Assembly: GCF_011043775.1 (NCBI RefSeq) | Contig: NZ_JAAKXY010000002.1 | Location: 1-64,000, forward strand | From: Natronolimnobius sp. AArcel1 | Lineage (GTDB): Archaea; Halobacteriota; Halobacteria; Halobacteriales; Natrialbaceae | Length of the DNA stretch: 64,000 nucleotides | Reading direction: 5' to 3' | Part shown: in pieces, positions 34,537 to 44,289 of the stretch | Numbering within the stretch: the stretch's first letter is position 1 | Layout of the letters: every line of letters begins with the position of its first letter | Notes under the pieces: model-generated | The model's input: the letters and a program-made list of their open reading frames with translations, nothing else | Told to the model about the DNA's origin: nothing | The model's database searches: none | Program-made: the position numbers and the translations under genes

Positions 34537-35424
34537 TCAGTTGCTCTCTTCGTCTTTGAGTTCCGCGAGTTCGGCTTCGACTTCCGAGTCGTCAACCTCC
34601 TCTTCGAGGTCTTCGAGTTCGCTCTCGTCGATGTCGCCAGCGGGCTCTGGCTCAGGTGCAACATCCTCATCGACTGACTCGACATCAGCCTCCGCAGCGG
34701 CGTCTGTGCTCGGTTCGGGCTCTGTCTCCGCACCGACATCCGATTTGAGCGTCTCGAGTTCGGCTTCGACGCCGCTGCCGGTTGAGAGCTCCTCGAGTTC
34801 GCGGTCGATGTTATCCTTATCGGACATGACGTCGTCGAACGCGCCAGTTTCTTGGAGTTCGTCGAGTGCTGCGGCGCGAGCCTCCATATCCTCGGTCTGC
34901 TCTTCAGCGCGTTCGATGGCTCTGCCAACGTCCTCGAACTCCTCGCCCGTCGCGGTCATGGCCTCCGAAACCGTCGAACTCGCATCGGCAGCCTCATAAC
35001 GGGCTTTCATCGTTTCTTTCTTCGTGCGGAACTCCTCGATACGAGCCTGCAGTTCGTCTTTTTGCTCGATCAAGCTGTCCTGTTGGTTCTGAAGCTCCGC
35101 AATCTGGCGATCGAGGTCCTCGATCTGGTTCATCTTCGTCTTCTTTTTCTCGAGTGCTCGCCGTGCCAGATCTTCGCGGTCCTGTTGAACCGCCGTGCGA
35201 GCCTGCTCGTTGTGTTTCTCGACGTTATCCTCGAGACGGCGTTTTTGCATCTCGAGGCGCTTTTTCTGCGTCGTCAGATCGGCGATACCGCGTTTGACCT
35301 CCTGGAGTTGGTCGCGCATCTGCTCGTAGGAATAATCGAGCGTTTCGGTCGGGTCCTCAGCCCGGTTAAGGATGGAGTTGATCTTCGACCGGATGACGTA
35401 GGAGGTCCGAGAGAGGATGCCCAT
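34537..35424 (-). CDS. pspA: PspA/IM30 family membrane-stress protein
   Basis: 295 residues. It begins MGILSRTSYVIRSKINSILNRAEDPTETLD, the amphipathic helix and first helix of PspA, followed by about 170 residues of coiled coil and an Asp/Glu-rich tail that is longer than in bacteria. PspA proteins form rods or rings that bind and stabilise stressed membranes. Monocistronic, with no psp partner genes in view. Confidence 0.93.
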   Translation of the reverse strand: MGILSRTSYVIRSKINSILNRAEDPTETLDYSYEQMRDQLQEVKRGIADLTTQKKRLEMQKRRLEDNVEKHNEQARTAVQQDREDLARRALEKKKTKMNQIEDLDRQIAELQNQQDSLIEQKDELQARIEEFRTKKETMKARYEAADASSTVSEAMTATGEEFEDVGRAIERAEEQTEDMEARAAALDELQETGAFDDVMSDKDNIDRELEELSTGSGVEAELETLKSDVGAETEPEPSTDAAAEADVESVDEDVAPEPEPAGDIDESELEDLEEEVDDSEVEAELAELKDEESN

Positions 35425-35608
35425 ACTCCTACCTATCGCTCGTCACCCTTAAAAACATCACATCAGCGACAGACAGAGAAGTACCCAGCGGCCGATAATA
35501 TCTGTATTCTTGTACCAGAAACGGGAATCTGACTGCGCAAATCGTTCTTCGCGCTTTGTGACGGCTGCCTGCGAGGCTTTTGAGTACCATGGGCGCGTAC
35601 GCCCGCAC

Positions 35609-36238
35609 ATGAGCAACGTGCTCGTTCCCGGTGGACGCGACGTTCGAGGGACGCTCACTGATCCCGACGACGCAACGGCACTCGTCGTTGCCTGTCCGCC
35701 CCATCCCCAGCAGCGAGGGTCGCGCAGCGACTCGCGGTTGGTCGCCGTCAGCGATGCGCTCGCCGAGGCCGGTATTGCCAGTCTCAGGTTCGATTACGGC
35801 CCGTGGGACGACGGCTACGGCGAATGTACTGACGTACAGAACGCGCTCCACTGGGCGAGCGAGCGATACGACCGCGTCGGACTCTTTGGCTACAGTTTCG
35901 GCGCAACACTCGCTATTCTTGCCGCCGCGAGTACCGACTACACCCTCGAGGCTGTCTCCGCACTGGCACCGACCGACAAACTCGCTGCCGACCTCGACGC
36001 CCGCGAGGCGCTGACGACACTCGAGTGTCCGATTCAAGTGGTCTACGGCGAACGCGATACGACGGTGAACTGGGAACCGATCGTCTCCCACCTCCGCGAG
36101 CGAACACCCACAACGGACGCTGAAACAGCCACAGTAGACCTCGTTCCGATCGCAGGCGACCACTTTTTCGTCTCCCAGGAGTCCACAGTTGCGACCGCGG
36201 TGAGTGAGTTTTTCGCCTCGAGAGTCGGTGCTCGCTGA
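35609..36238 (+). CDS. Alpha/beta hydrolase (dienelactone-hydrolase-like)
   Basis: 209 residues from MSNVLVPGG. The nucleophile elbow is GYSFG, the acid is the Asp of GERDTTVN and the base is the His of AGDHFF, a complete triad. The segment CPPHPQQRGSRSD matches the HPHP oxyanion region of small esterase-like hydrolases. Cytoplasmic. The substrate is unknown. The stop is 65 bp before the SDR gene on the same strand, so cotranscription is possible. Confidence 0.85.
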   Translation: MSNVLVPGGRDVRGTLTDPDDATALVVACPPHPQQRGSRSDSRLVAVSDALAEAGIASLRFDYGPWDDGYGECTDVQNALHWASERYDRVGLFGYSFGATLAILAAASTDYTLEAVSALAPTDKLAADLDAREALTTLECPIQVVYGERDTTVNWEPIVSHLRERTPTTDAETATVDLVPIAGDHFFVSQESTVATAVSEFFASRVGAR

Positions 36239-36302
36239 CTCCGTTGTCAGTCGAGTGCATGCTGGCACCACGGCTAACTGGTTCGACAGTGAACCACTGG
36301 TC

Positions 36303-37061
36303 ATGAATCTACTCAAGGACAAGGTTGCAGTGATCACCGGTGCAGGATCTGGAATTGGACGAGCAACGGCGACGACGTTCGCTGACCACGGGGCGGCCGT
36401 CGTCGTAGCCGATATCGACGTCGATGGCGGCGAAGCGACCGTCGAAACGATCACCGAAGCGGGCGGCGAGGCCACGTTCGTCGAAACGGACGTCTCAGAC
36501 CCCGACAACGCGAAGGCGATGATCGAAACCGCCCTCGAGGAGTACGGCGGACTGGACGTCCTCTACAACAACGCGGCTATCGAGGGGCCAGTCGCCCGAC
36601 TCGAGGAGTACGACAACGCATCCTTCGAGCAGGTGATCGACGTGAATCTAAAAGGCGTCTGGTACGGGATGAAGTACGGCATCGAGGCGATGCTGGCCGA
36701 TGGCGGCGGTTCGATTATCAGTGCCTCCTCGATTGGTGGCGAAGTCGCCGTCCCGCAGTACAGCGGCTACGGCGCGGCGAAAGCAGCAGTTAGCCATCTC
36801 ACGAAGTACGCAGCACTCGAGTACGCCGAGGATGGTATCCGCGCGAACGCCGTCGCGCCGGGAATCGTTCGCACGGAAATGATCGAGCGGACCATCGAGG
36901 AACACCCCGAAATGGAAGACCAGTTCCACGAAACTGAGCCGATGCCGGGTCTCGCTGACCCCGAAGAAATCGCCAACGCCGTGGTCTTTCTCGCCTCGGA
37001 TCTCTCCTCACGCGTGACCGGTACGACGCTTCCCGTCGAAGGCGGCTATCTCGCCCAGTAA
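36303..37061 (+). CDS. Short-chain dehydrogenase/reductase (classical SDR)
   Basis: 252 residues from MNLLKDKVAVITG. It has TGAGSGIG nucleotide motif, an Asp at the end of strand 2 (VVADIDVDG) favouring NAD, NNAAI, the catalytic Ser in ISASSIG, YGAAK (written as GYGAAK here for the YxxxK motif) and a PGIVRTEM segment. Close to the glucose/3-oxoacyl reductase branch; the substrate cannot be named. Confidence 0.9.
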   Translation: MNLLKDKVAVITGAGSGIGRATATTFADHGAAVVVADIDVDGGEATVETITEAGGEATFVETDVSDPDNAKAMIETALEEYGGLDVLYNNAAIEGPVARLEEYDNASFEQVIDVNLKGVWYGMKYGIEAMLADGGGSIISASSIGGEVAVPQYSGYGAAKAAVSHLTKYAALEYAEDGIRANAVAPGIVRTEMIERTIEEHPEMEDQFHETEPMPGLADPEEIANAVVFLASDLSSRVTGTTLPVEGGYLAQ

Positions 37062-37093
37062 CTGCCCATCAGCGTCAGTCGCGGCCAATCAAA

Positions 37094-37555
37094 TTAGACC
37101 GATTTTCGCATCTCGACGTGCGGGATGCCAGCCTCTTCGAACTCCTCGCCGTGACGGTCGTATCCAAGCAGGTCATAAAACGGCGCTGCTCGAGTCTGGG
37201 AGTGGAGTTTCAGCGAGTCGAGGCCGCGTTCTCGAGCCCGGGTTTCGACTTTCTCCATGAGCGCTCGACCCACACCGTCTTCGCGGTGGGACTCGAGGAC
37301 GGCAACGCGTTCGACTTTGCCGATTCCGGGGTCAGACTCTCGCAATCGCGCGGCACCGATTGGCTCGCCAGTCGCATCCTCGCTGTCGCCGTCATAGGCA
37401 ACGAAATGATCCGCACTCGCATCGGGCTCGTCGTGTACGTCGTACTCGAGGTTCTCGTCAACGCCCTGCTCCTCGACGAACACCGTCTGTCGAACGTCGA
37501 ACGCATCCGCTCGCGTGACTGCCTCGTCGACACCCATGATGCGTACGTCAGTCAT
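37094..37555 (-). CDS. GNAT family N-acetyltransferase (ElaA-like)
   Basis: 153 residues with N-terminal AFDVRQTVFVEEQGV typical of ElaA-like members, motif A RVAVLESHREDGVGRALMEKVE for acetyl-CoA binding, and LHSQTRAAPFYDLLGYDRHGEEFEEAGIPHVEM. The family acetylates small amines; the substrate is unknown. Convergent with the SDR. Confidence 0.9.
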   Translation of the reverse strand: MTDVRIMGVDEAVTRADAFDVRQTVFVEEQGVDENLEYDVHDEPDASADHFVAYDGDSEDATGEPIGAARLRESDPGIGKVERVAVLESHREDGVGRALMEKVETRARERGLDSLKLHSQTRAAPFYDLLGYDRHGEEFEEAGIPHVEMRKSV

Positions 37556-37662
37556 TGTACGCCCGTAGCCGTCCGCTCGTGGTGAGTGTTATCGTTTCGT
37601 CGTAAGGAGGCGCAACGCTAGCTATCACTCGACCCCACACCAGCCAAATAATTAATAATATC

Positions 37663-37704
37663 TTAGTTAGTTTTATTAGTATTTAGTAATCTCTACTCTA
37701 GAGA
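37663..37704 (+). promoter_or_regulatory. AT-rich promoter with TTAGT repeats and an inverted repeat at the start codon
   Basis: Four TTAGT copies (37663, 37667, 37676, 37683) lie in an AT-rich stretch, followed by the perfect inverted repeat TCTCTA-CTC-TAGAGA (37690-37704) whose last base is the A of the start codon of the DoxX-like gene. Confidence 0.5.
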
Positions 37705-39101
37705 TGTTAGAGAGAACAAGCGGCAATGATGAATCGTCGCTCGGAGACTCCGCAGGATCATGGATCGCTGGCACACGGGTGTTTATTGGCCTGCTATTGC
37801 TGTATGAAGTGTTCGCGGGCGGCTGGTGGAAACTCGGCACGCTCGCATCGGGTCCGAACGAGGACTGGATCGGCGCGAACGCCGGCGGCGACATCACGCG
37901 CGTCTCCGAACGAGTCATCGAGGATGGCGTCTACAGTTGGTACGCGACGCTCCTCGAGACGGTCGTTATTCCCTATGCAGCCGAATGGAGCTACATTGCA
38001 ACCGTTGCGCAGTTGCTCACTGCACTTGCGCTGATCGTCGGCCTCTGGACGCGCCCAGCAGCCCTCTGTGGACTGCTGTACTTCCTGCCCGTGTTTCACT
38101 TCGGGACGATCCGAACATCACCGCTGTTTACCGTCCCGATTGTCTTTGTCTTCGTCGCAAACGCGGGCCGCTACTACGGACTCGACGCAATCCTCGAGTC
38201 TCGAACGGATGCGATCGGCCGACTCACTCGCGTTCTCAATCACCCACTCCCGATTGCAAAACGCTGGTACCCAGGACTCGCAGCAGGGTTGAGTCTGGTA
38301 TCCGTCTACTACCTGCTCTCGATGCCGGCTGTCGAGGCCTCCCGCGTCGAGTTCATCGGCCTCGAGATGATGATTTTCACCGCGCTCACTGCGGGCGGAC
38401 TGATTGCGGTCTGGCGTGGCGGAACGCCGACGTTGGTCGCAGCCGACGCGCTCCGAATCTTCGTTGGCTACCGATTCCTGCAAGAAATCTTCGTCCGAAC
38501 GGACCCTGGGCTGCCCGGCTGGGCGTCAGTCGAGACACAGACAGTCGAGTTCCAAGCAAATGCAGCGACGCACCTCTCTCCAGTCGGGCTACTCATTGAG
38601 AGTCTCGTCCTTCCCGCCATGAGCGCCTGGGTGGTGGTGTTTGCCGTGATACAGACCGCGACAGGCCTCGCGCTGATTGTCGGCTGGCGAACGCGCACAA
38701 TGGGGCTGCTTGCAATCGGCTACCTCCTCCTCTTGACCGCACTCGGATTCGTCCGGCTCGGTCCCCTGCTGCTTGCGAGTCTCGTCGTTGCGACCGCACT
38801 CGGCGGTCGGTACGCAAGTCTCGATGCCATCGCCGGACGGGAATCGACGCTTTCGCTGCCGACCTCGTCGATCCCACAAGCAACCCTCGCACCCGCAACG
38901 CTCGTGTTGGGTGTCTGTCTCATCGGGGCGAGCCTCGTCGTGATCGACCCCAGCGCCGATCCCGACCCAACCGGACTCGAGACCCTCATCATGCTCGGAT
39001 TCATCGCGATTGCGGGCCTGGTTGGCGTCCTCGAGCGGACACGAAACGACCCGCCACACACCACCCCGCGGACTGGCGACACTGATTCGATCAGCGACTG
39101 A
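37704..39101 (+). CDS. Membrane protein of two fused DoxX-like halves
   Basis: 465 residues with about ten to twelve helices. Two regions repeat the DoxX/quinone-oxidoreductase-small-subunit pattern: GTRVFIGLLLLYEVFAGGWW with ALIVGLWTRPAALCGLLYF and NAGRYYGLDAI in the first half, and ALRIFVGYRFLQEIF with ALIVGWRTRTMGLLAIGYL and GGRYASLDAI in the second. DoxX/DoxD proteins are small quinone-linked membrane subunits; this is a duplicated and fused form. No catalytic partner is encoded nearby. Confidence 0.75.
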   Translation: MLERTSGNDESSLGDSAGSWIAGTRVFIGLLLLYEVFAGGWWKLGTLASGPNEDWIGANAGGDITRVSERVIEDGVYSWYATLLETVVIPYAAEWSYIATVAQLLTALALIVGLWTRPAALCGLLYFLPVFHFGTIRTSPLFTVPIVFVFVANAGRYYGLDAILESRTDAIGRLTRVLNHPLPIAKRWYPGLAAGLSLVSVYYLLSMPAVEASRVEFIGLEMMIFTALTAGGLIAVWRGGTPTLVAADALRIFVGYRFLQEIFVRTDPGLPGWASVETQTVEFQANAATHLSPVGLLIESLVLPAMSAWVVVFAVIQTATGLALIVGWRTRTMGLLAIGYLLLLTALGFVRLGPLLLASLVVATALGGRYASLDAIAGRESTLSLPTSSIPQATLAPATLVLGVCLIGASLVVIDPSADPDPTGLETLIMLGFIAIAGLVGVLERTRNDPPHTTPRTGDTDSISD

Positions 39102-39174
39102 TCGAATCGAGCCAGCACACTCGAGCGTGTGGTAGCCGGTAACTCACCAGTACCAAGCAGTAGAGAAAATGAGA

Positions 39175-39231
39175 CGCTGGCGATACCTGCCAGCGGAGAC
39201 GAGAAAGCGTCAGACCGCTTTGCGGCCTGAC
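39175..39231. terminator. Two hairpins between convergent genes
   Basis: CGCTGGC-N7-GCCAGCG (39175-39195) and GTCAG-A-CCGC-TTT-GCGG-C-CTGAC (39209-39231) lie between the stops of the DoxX-like gene and icd. Placement suggests termination, but haloarchaeal terminators do not need hairpins. Confidence 0.4.
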
Positions 39232-39246
39232 TGTCCGAGAGACTCT

Positions 39247-40509
39247 CTACGAGAGTTTCTCGATGTTTTCGACGACTTCGTCAGCGAACTCGCTCGTGGC
39301 GAGTTTCTCGGCGTCCTCGAGTTGGCGCTCTAAGTCGTACGTGACCTTGCCCGAGGAGATCGTCTCCTCGACGGCGTCGCGCACGAGGTCTGCGGCGTCG
39401 TTCCAGCCCATGTACTCGAGCATCATGCGGCCCGAGAGGATCATCGCGGTCGGGTTGACCTTGTCCTGGCCCTCGTACTTTGGTGCGGAGCCGTGGACGG
39501 GTTCGGCGAGCATGCGGCCTTCGCCGAAGTTGCCACCGGGGGCGATGCCGAGGCCACCGATCTGTGCGCCGGCGGCGTCGGACATGTAGTCGCCGTTCAG
39601 GTTCATGGTGGCGATGACGTCGTAGTTGTCCGTTCGGGTCAGGAGCTGCTGGAGCATGTTGTCCGCGATGCGGTCGTTGACAACGAGCGTGTCGTCGTCG
39701 ACTTCGCCGTCTTGTTCCTCCCAGAGGGTGTCCTCGGTGATGACCTCGTCACCGTACTCCTCTTCGGCGACCTCGTAGCCCCAGTCACGGAACTGGCCTT
39801 CGGTGAACTTCATGATGTTACCCTTGTGGACGAGGGTAACGGAGTCACGGTCGTTCTCGAGGGCGTAGTCGATGGCTTCGCGGACGAGGCGTTTCGTTCC
39901 GAACTCCGTGATCGGCTTGACGCCGATGCCGACGGGGCCGTCGTGGATGACGTCGTCTGCGCCCATTTCCTCCTCGACGAACTCCTTGACCTGCTGGACC
40001 TCGTCGGTGCCGGCTTCCCACTCGATGCCGGCGTAGACGTCTTCCGTGTTCTCACGGAAGGTGACCATGTCCATCTGCTCCGGCTCTTTCACGGGGGATG
40101 GAACGCCCTCGAGGTGGTACGTTGGGCGGACGTTCGCGTAGAGATCGAGCAGTTTGCGCAGACCGACGTTCAGCGATCGGAAGCCAGCGCCGACGGGCGT
40201 CGTCAGCGGACCCTTGATCGCGACGCGGTGTTCCTTGATTGCCTCGACAGTCTCCTCTGGAAGGTTCTCGTCGTACTTCTCGCGAGCGGACTCGCCCGCG
40301 TAGACACGCATCCAGTTGATCTCGCGACCGGTCGCCTCAGCAGCAGCCTCGAGCACCTGCTGTGCGGCTGGGCCGACGTCGCTCCCGACACCGTCACCGT
40401 AGATAATCGGGATGATCGGGTTGTCCGGGACCTCGAGTTCAGTCTCGGACCCCTCTTTCAGCGTGATCTTTGCTCCCGCGTCAGGGACCTCGATCTTGTC
40501 GTAGCTCAT
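39247..40509 (-). CDS. icd: Isocitrate dehydrogenase (NADP-type)
   Basis: 420 residues from MSYDKIEVPDAG; the frame upstream of 40509 is not protein-like. It shows IIYGDGVGSDVG, the substrate-binding SLNVGLRKLLDLYANVRP, FRENTEDVYAGIEW, KGNIMKFTEG, ATMNLNGDYMSD and GGLGIAPGGNFG. It oxidises isocitrate to 2-oxoglutarate in the TCA cycle. The ENTEDVY segment and overall length fit the NADP-dependent halophilic enzymes. Confidence 0.95.
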   Translation of the reverse strand: MSYDKIEVPDAGAKITLKEGSETELEVPDNPIIPIIYGDGVGSDVGPAAQQVLEAAAEATGREINWMRVYAGESAREKYDENLPEETVEAIKEHRVAIKGPLTTPVGAGFRSLNVGLRKLLDLYANVRPTYHLEGVPSPVKEPEQMDMVTFRENTEDVYAGIEWEAGTDEVQQVKEFVEEEMGADDVIHDGPVGIGVKPITEFGTKRLVREAIDYALENDRDSVTLVHKGNIMKFTEGQFRDWGYEVAEEEYGDEVITEDTLWEEQDGEVDDDTLVVNDRIADNMLQQLLTRTDNYDVIATMNLNGDYMSDAAGAQIGGLGIAPGGNFGEGRMLAEPVHGSAPKYEGQDKVNPTAMILSGRMMLEYMGWNDAADLVRDAVEETISSGKVTYDLERQLEDAEKLATSEFADEVVENIEKLS

Positions 40510-40790
40510 TTCGTCTATACGGTGCCTCGAGAGGGGTAAAAGAGCTACTGTTTCCATCGCAGCCCGGAAAAAGTTGCACGAGAATGAGTTTAGGGAACAG
40601 ACCAATTGAGAGAGTATACAGTCCTGAGAACCCGACTGTCCCCTTTTTTGGGGTGAAAGGGTCTGTCGACATTCGTCGAATTGGAGCGCTCGATGGATGA
40701 AAACCGAAACTCCGTTTTTGTAATTGAGTGAATCCCGGACTGGCTGCTGTTCATCGATGAAAAAGCCCACCGGAACATCGGCAGATATGC

Positions 40791-41102
40791 TCACAATCCG
40801 TTGTCGTCAGGACGGTGTCTCGAGTCGTATCGGGGCTCGTTCCAGTACCGGACGATCTGTCCCAATCCGATTGCGATCAGCCCAACACCGATGCTGGCGA
40901 GGGCGAACCAGCCCGCTACCCCGCTCCAGGAACGCACAATAGCGAGCCAAAGTACCGACATGAAAGTGATACCGATGACGACGAGGAGCGTACCGACATC
41001 GACGTGATCACGCCGCTGTGTAAGCACCAGCCGACCAGCGGCGAGAAGGGACATGATGGCACAAAATAGCGCGAGGAGACTGGCCGGTGTCATCGTCGCC
41101 AT
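40791..41102 (-). CDS. Three-helix small membrane protein
   Basis: About 103 residues with three hydrophobic helices (SLLALFCAIMSLLAAGRLVL, GTLLVVIGITFMSVLWLAIV, GWFALASIGVGLIAIGLGQIV) and a charged tail. Starts at 41120, 41102 and 41093 are all possible. It is 73 bp downstream of the FAD/Fe-S oxidase coding end on the same strand but in a different gene; no function visible. Confidence 0.6.
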   Translation of the reverse strand: MATMTPASLLALFCAIMSLLAAGRLVLTQRRDHVDVGTLLVVIGITFMSVLWLAIVRSWSGVAGWFALASIGVGLIAIGLGQIVRYWNEPRYDSRHRPDDNGL

Positions 41103-41175
41103 GGGTTGATGACCCGGCATCGTAAGTGTAGGGGTTTTGGCCCCACTGAGGAGACAAGAGCTGACGGCGAATCGC

Positions 41176-44100
41176 TTACTCGAGGGCGTCAGCAACGAGT
41201 TCGATCGGTGTCGGTGGCTTCTTTCCTCCTGGCTGGTGCTCGAGTTGGGTGCGACAGGACGCGCCGGGTGCGACGACGCGGTCGCCGTCGCTGTCGTCGA
41301 TCTGTTCGTACAGTATCGCCGCGATTGCATCGCTCATCGAGGCGTGTTCGGCCTCGTAGCCGAAACTGCCGGCCATGCCACAGCAGCCCGAATCGAGCGG
41401 GTCGACGCCGTAGCCCGCACGACGGAGGACGCCAACAGCGTGGTGATCTTTCGCGGTTGCCTTCTGATGGCAGTGGCCGTGGTAGGTGAGTCGCTCTGCA
41501 GACTCGTCGAACGAAATCTCATTGTCCAGTCGGAACGTATCGATGTACTCGCAGATTCCATACGTGCCGCCCGCGAGCGTCTCCGTCGCCTCGTCTCCGA
41601 GCAAATCGAGGTAGTCTGACTGGAACATGACGGCATCCGACGGCTCGATAACGACCACATCCCAGCCCTCGGCGACCCGCGGTGCGAGTGCTTCGACGTT
41701 GTCAATCGCCGTCGATCTGGCCTGCTCGAGAAAGCCCTTCGAGAACGCCGGCCGGCCCGTATCGCCGAGTTCGTCCGGGACAGCGACGTGGATGCCTGCG
41801 GCCTCGAGTACGCGAACGGCGGCTTTGCCGGCGGCGGGATTGCTGTAGTTCGTGTAGGTGTCAGGGTAGACGATGGCCTTTCGAGTCGCCTCGTCCTCAG
41901 CGACGGCAGCGCCGCCGCGCGCTCGCGGTGTCACCGCTCGCGTTTCCGAGACGGCTTCGCCGTCTCGCTGTTCGAACCAGTCACAGAATGTCGTCTCGCT
42001 AAACGTCGGTAACGGCCGGTCAGAAGCGATGCCGATGGTCTTCTCGAGTAGCGTGCGCGCGCCGGGAAGTTTCGGCCCGACGTTCGACAGCGGAGCGAGC
42101 CGTGAGCCAATCTTCGAGAGTGTTTCGACGTTTGCAAAAAGCCGATCACGGAGTGTCGCGCCGTTTCGCTCATGGTACTCGTGGGTGACTTCGGCTTTGA
42201 GCTTCGCCATGTCGACCTCGCTTGGACAGTCGATTGCACAGCCCTTGCAGCCGATACACAGGCCCATGACCTCCTCGACGAACTCGTCGGAGAACGCCTC
42301 GCCGGGTGGTAAGTCACCGCTCATCGCCTGCCGGAGGGCGTTCGCCCGGCCGCGGGTCGCCGTGATCTCTTCACGGCTGGCCCGGTAGGTCGGACACATC
42401 ACGCCGCCTGTAGTCGATTGCTCGCCGCGACAGCCCCCACAGCCGTGACAGAGTTCGACCATGCCCTGCATGCCGTTGTCGTTTTGCCACTCGAGTTTGG
42501 GCTCAAATCCGGCCTCGAACTCGTAGTCGGGGTCGAATCGCAGATGTTCGCGCAGATCGGTCGGGTTCTCCTCGCGGAAGACGACCTGGCCGGGATTGAG
42601 GAGCCAGTCGGGATCGAACGCCGTCTTGAGATCCTGAAACGTCTTCCACAATCGCTCGCCGTAGAGTTTGCGATTCCACTGGGTTCGCGCTCGGCCATCG
42701 CCGTGCTCGCCCGACACCGACCCGCCCAGATCGACGACGAGATCCGTCACGTCGTCTGCGATTCCATGCAGTTGCTCGAGGCCAATCTCGGTCTTCGTGC
42801 TGATTAGCGGGCGGATGTGGAGGACACCGGGTCCTGCGTGTGCGTAGAAGGCGGCGTACGTATCGTGAACCTCGAGGATTGACTCAAAACGCTCGACGAA
42901 CTCCGGTAGCTGTGCGGGCGGAATCGCAGTGTCCTCGATGAACGAAATGTGTTTTTCGTCGGTCGTCCGCGAGAGCAAGATTGGGAGACCGGACTTACGA
43001 AGCTTCCAGAGCTTGGCGCGTTCGGCTTCGTCGTAGGCCTCGAGCGCATCGATTGCGAGCGTCTCGGAATCCGGCTGGGGAGCGTCGGCGGCAGGCTCGC
43101 CTGCGCCCGTCACGTCGGGACAGCGATCCGCGAGCAAGCCAGCGACCTGCTCGCGGCCGTGGTCGGCGTCGTCAGCGTAGAACTCGACGAGCAAGACGGC
43201 GTTCGTGCCGTCGGGCAACATCCCAGTGACGGGGCCGAACTCGGCGGTTCCGCGCGCGAGGTCGATCAATACGTCATCGAGCACTTCGACCGCCGCAGGG
43301 TCGTGTTCGAGAATTGGCTCGACGTCCGCCATCGCTTCGTGGAGGTCGCTGTAGCAAAGCAGCGAGACGGCCTTCGTTTCGGGCACCGACTCGAGCGAGA
43401 CGGTCGCTTCGGTGACGATTGCGAGCGTCCCCTCGCTGCCGGCTAACAGCCGCGCGAGATTGACTGTGCCCGCTTCGCTAGTGTCCTCGTCGCCGGGGAG
43501 GTCGTTGCCCCGTGCTTCCGCGACGAGTCTGTCGAGGTTGTACCCCGAAACGTTTCGCTTGAGATCGGGATAGGCCTCCTCGATGACCTCGCTCTCCTCG
43601 TCGAGAATGCGGTCGACTTCGGCGTAGATCCGGCCCTCGAGATCGCCCTCGGCGTCGGCTCTCTCAGCGATTTCCTCGAGTGTGACTTCGCCAAACTCCG
43701 TGACGGTGCCGTCGGCGAGAACGACTTCGGCTGACTCTATGTAGGCGTCCGTTTTGCCGTACTTCAGCGAGTGTGAGCCGGTCGAGTTGTTCCCGATTGC
43801 GCCGCCAATTGCGCTTTTGTCGCCCCAGGCAGGATCGGGTGCGAACTTCAGGTCGTGGGGCGCAAGCGCCTCGTTGAGCGTCCCGAGGATCGTTCCCGGC
43901 TGGACCGTTGCCGTCCGGCCATCGGGATCGATCTCGAGGAGGTCGTTCATATGACGCGTGAAATCGAGGACGACGGCGTGGTTGACCGTCTGGCCCGCGA
44001 GACTCGTCCCGCCACCTCGCGGGAGCACGGGAATGCCACGGTTCGAACAGTACTCGAGGACGGCGGCGACATCGGCCGTCGATTCGGGGAACGCAACGGC

Positions 44101-44289
44101 GATTGGCGTCAGCTCGTAGGCGCTTGCATCTGTTGCATACAGTTGACGAGAGTACGAATCAGCCCGGACTGCACAGTCTGTTACGCGTTCGAGATCTGCG
44201 ACAAGTGCCGGGCGGTCGACGTCCTCGCTTTGATAGTCGTAGTTCGCACGTCGATCAGCGGCCGGGTCGACGCGTGGCTCGAGCGACAT
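41176..44289 (-). CDS. FAD-linked oxidase/Fe-S fusion (GlcD-GlpC type, D-lactate dehydrogenase-like)
   Basis: 1037 residues from MSLEPRVDP. The N-terminal half is a VAO/GlcD-type FAD domain (PRGGGTSLAGQ near residue 90, GGAIGNNSTGSHSLKYG, RLLAGSEGTLAIVTEAT, GSVSGEHGDGRART). The C-terminal half has two [4Fe-4S] motifs (CHGCGGCRGE ... CPTY and CIGCKGCAIDCPSEVD) and CCG-type segments (HGHCHQKA, DSGCCGMAGSFGYE). Such fusions oxidise D-lactate or glycolate and feed electrons to quinones. The exact 2-hydroxy acid is not determined. Divergent from the flippase. Confidence 0.9.
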   Translation of the reverse strand: MSLEPRVDPAADRRANYDYQSEDVDRPALVADLERVTDCAVRADSYSRQLYATDASAYELTPIAVAFPESTADVAAVLEYCSNRGIPVLPRGGGTSLAGQTVNHAVVLDFTRHMNDLLEIDPDGRTATVQPGTILGTLNEALAPHDLKFAPDPAWGDKSAIGGAIGNNSTGSHSLKYGKTDAYIESAEVVLADGTVTEFGEVTLEEIAERADAEGDLEGRIYAEVDRILDEESEVIEEAYPDLKRNVSGYNLDRLVAEARGNDLPGDEDTSEAGTVNLARLLAGSEGTLAIVTEATVSLESVPETKAVSLLCYSDLHEAMADVEPILEHDPAAVEVLDDVLIDLARGTAEFGPVTGMLPDGTNAVLLVEFYADDADHGREQVAGLLADRCPDVTGAGEPAADAPQPDSETLAIDALEAYDEAERAKLWKLRKSGLPILLSRTTDEKHISFIEDTAIPPAQLPEFVERFESILEVHDTYAAFYAHAGPGVLHIRPLISTKTEIGLEQLHGIADDVTDLVVDLGGSVSGEHGDGRARTQWNRKLYGERLWKTFQDLKTAFDPDWLLNPGQVVFREENPTDLREHLRFDPDYEFEAGFEPKLEWQNDNGMQGMVELCHGCGGCRGEQSTTGGVMCPTYRASREEITATRGRANALRQAMSGDLPPGEAFSDEFVEEVMGLCIGCKGCAIDCPSEVDMAKLKAEVTHEYHERNGATLRDRLFANVETLSKIGSRLAPLSNVGPKLPGARTLLEKTIGIASDRPLPTFSETTFCDWFEQRDGEAVSETRAVTPRARGGAAVAEDEATRKAIVYPDTYTNYSNPAAGKAAVRVLEAAGIHVAVPDELGDTGRPAFSKGFLEQARSTAIDNVEALAPRVAEGWDVVVIEPSDAVMFQSDYLDLLGDEATETLAGGTYGICEYIDTFRLDNEISFDESAERLTYHGHCHQKATAKDHHAVGVLRRAGYGVDPLDSGCCGMAGSFGYEAEHASMSDAIAAILYEQIDDSDGDRVVAPGASCRTQLEHQPGGKKPPTPIELVADALE

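Noticed and set aside
35429-36508. 359-residue minus-strand frame
   Set aside because: Antisense to the alpha/beta hydrolase and SDR, whose catalytic motifs are complete.
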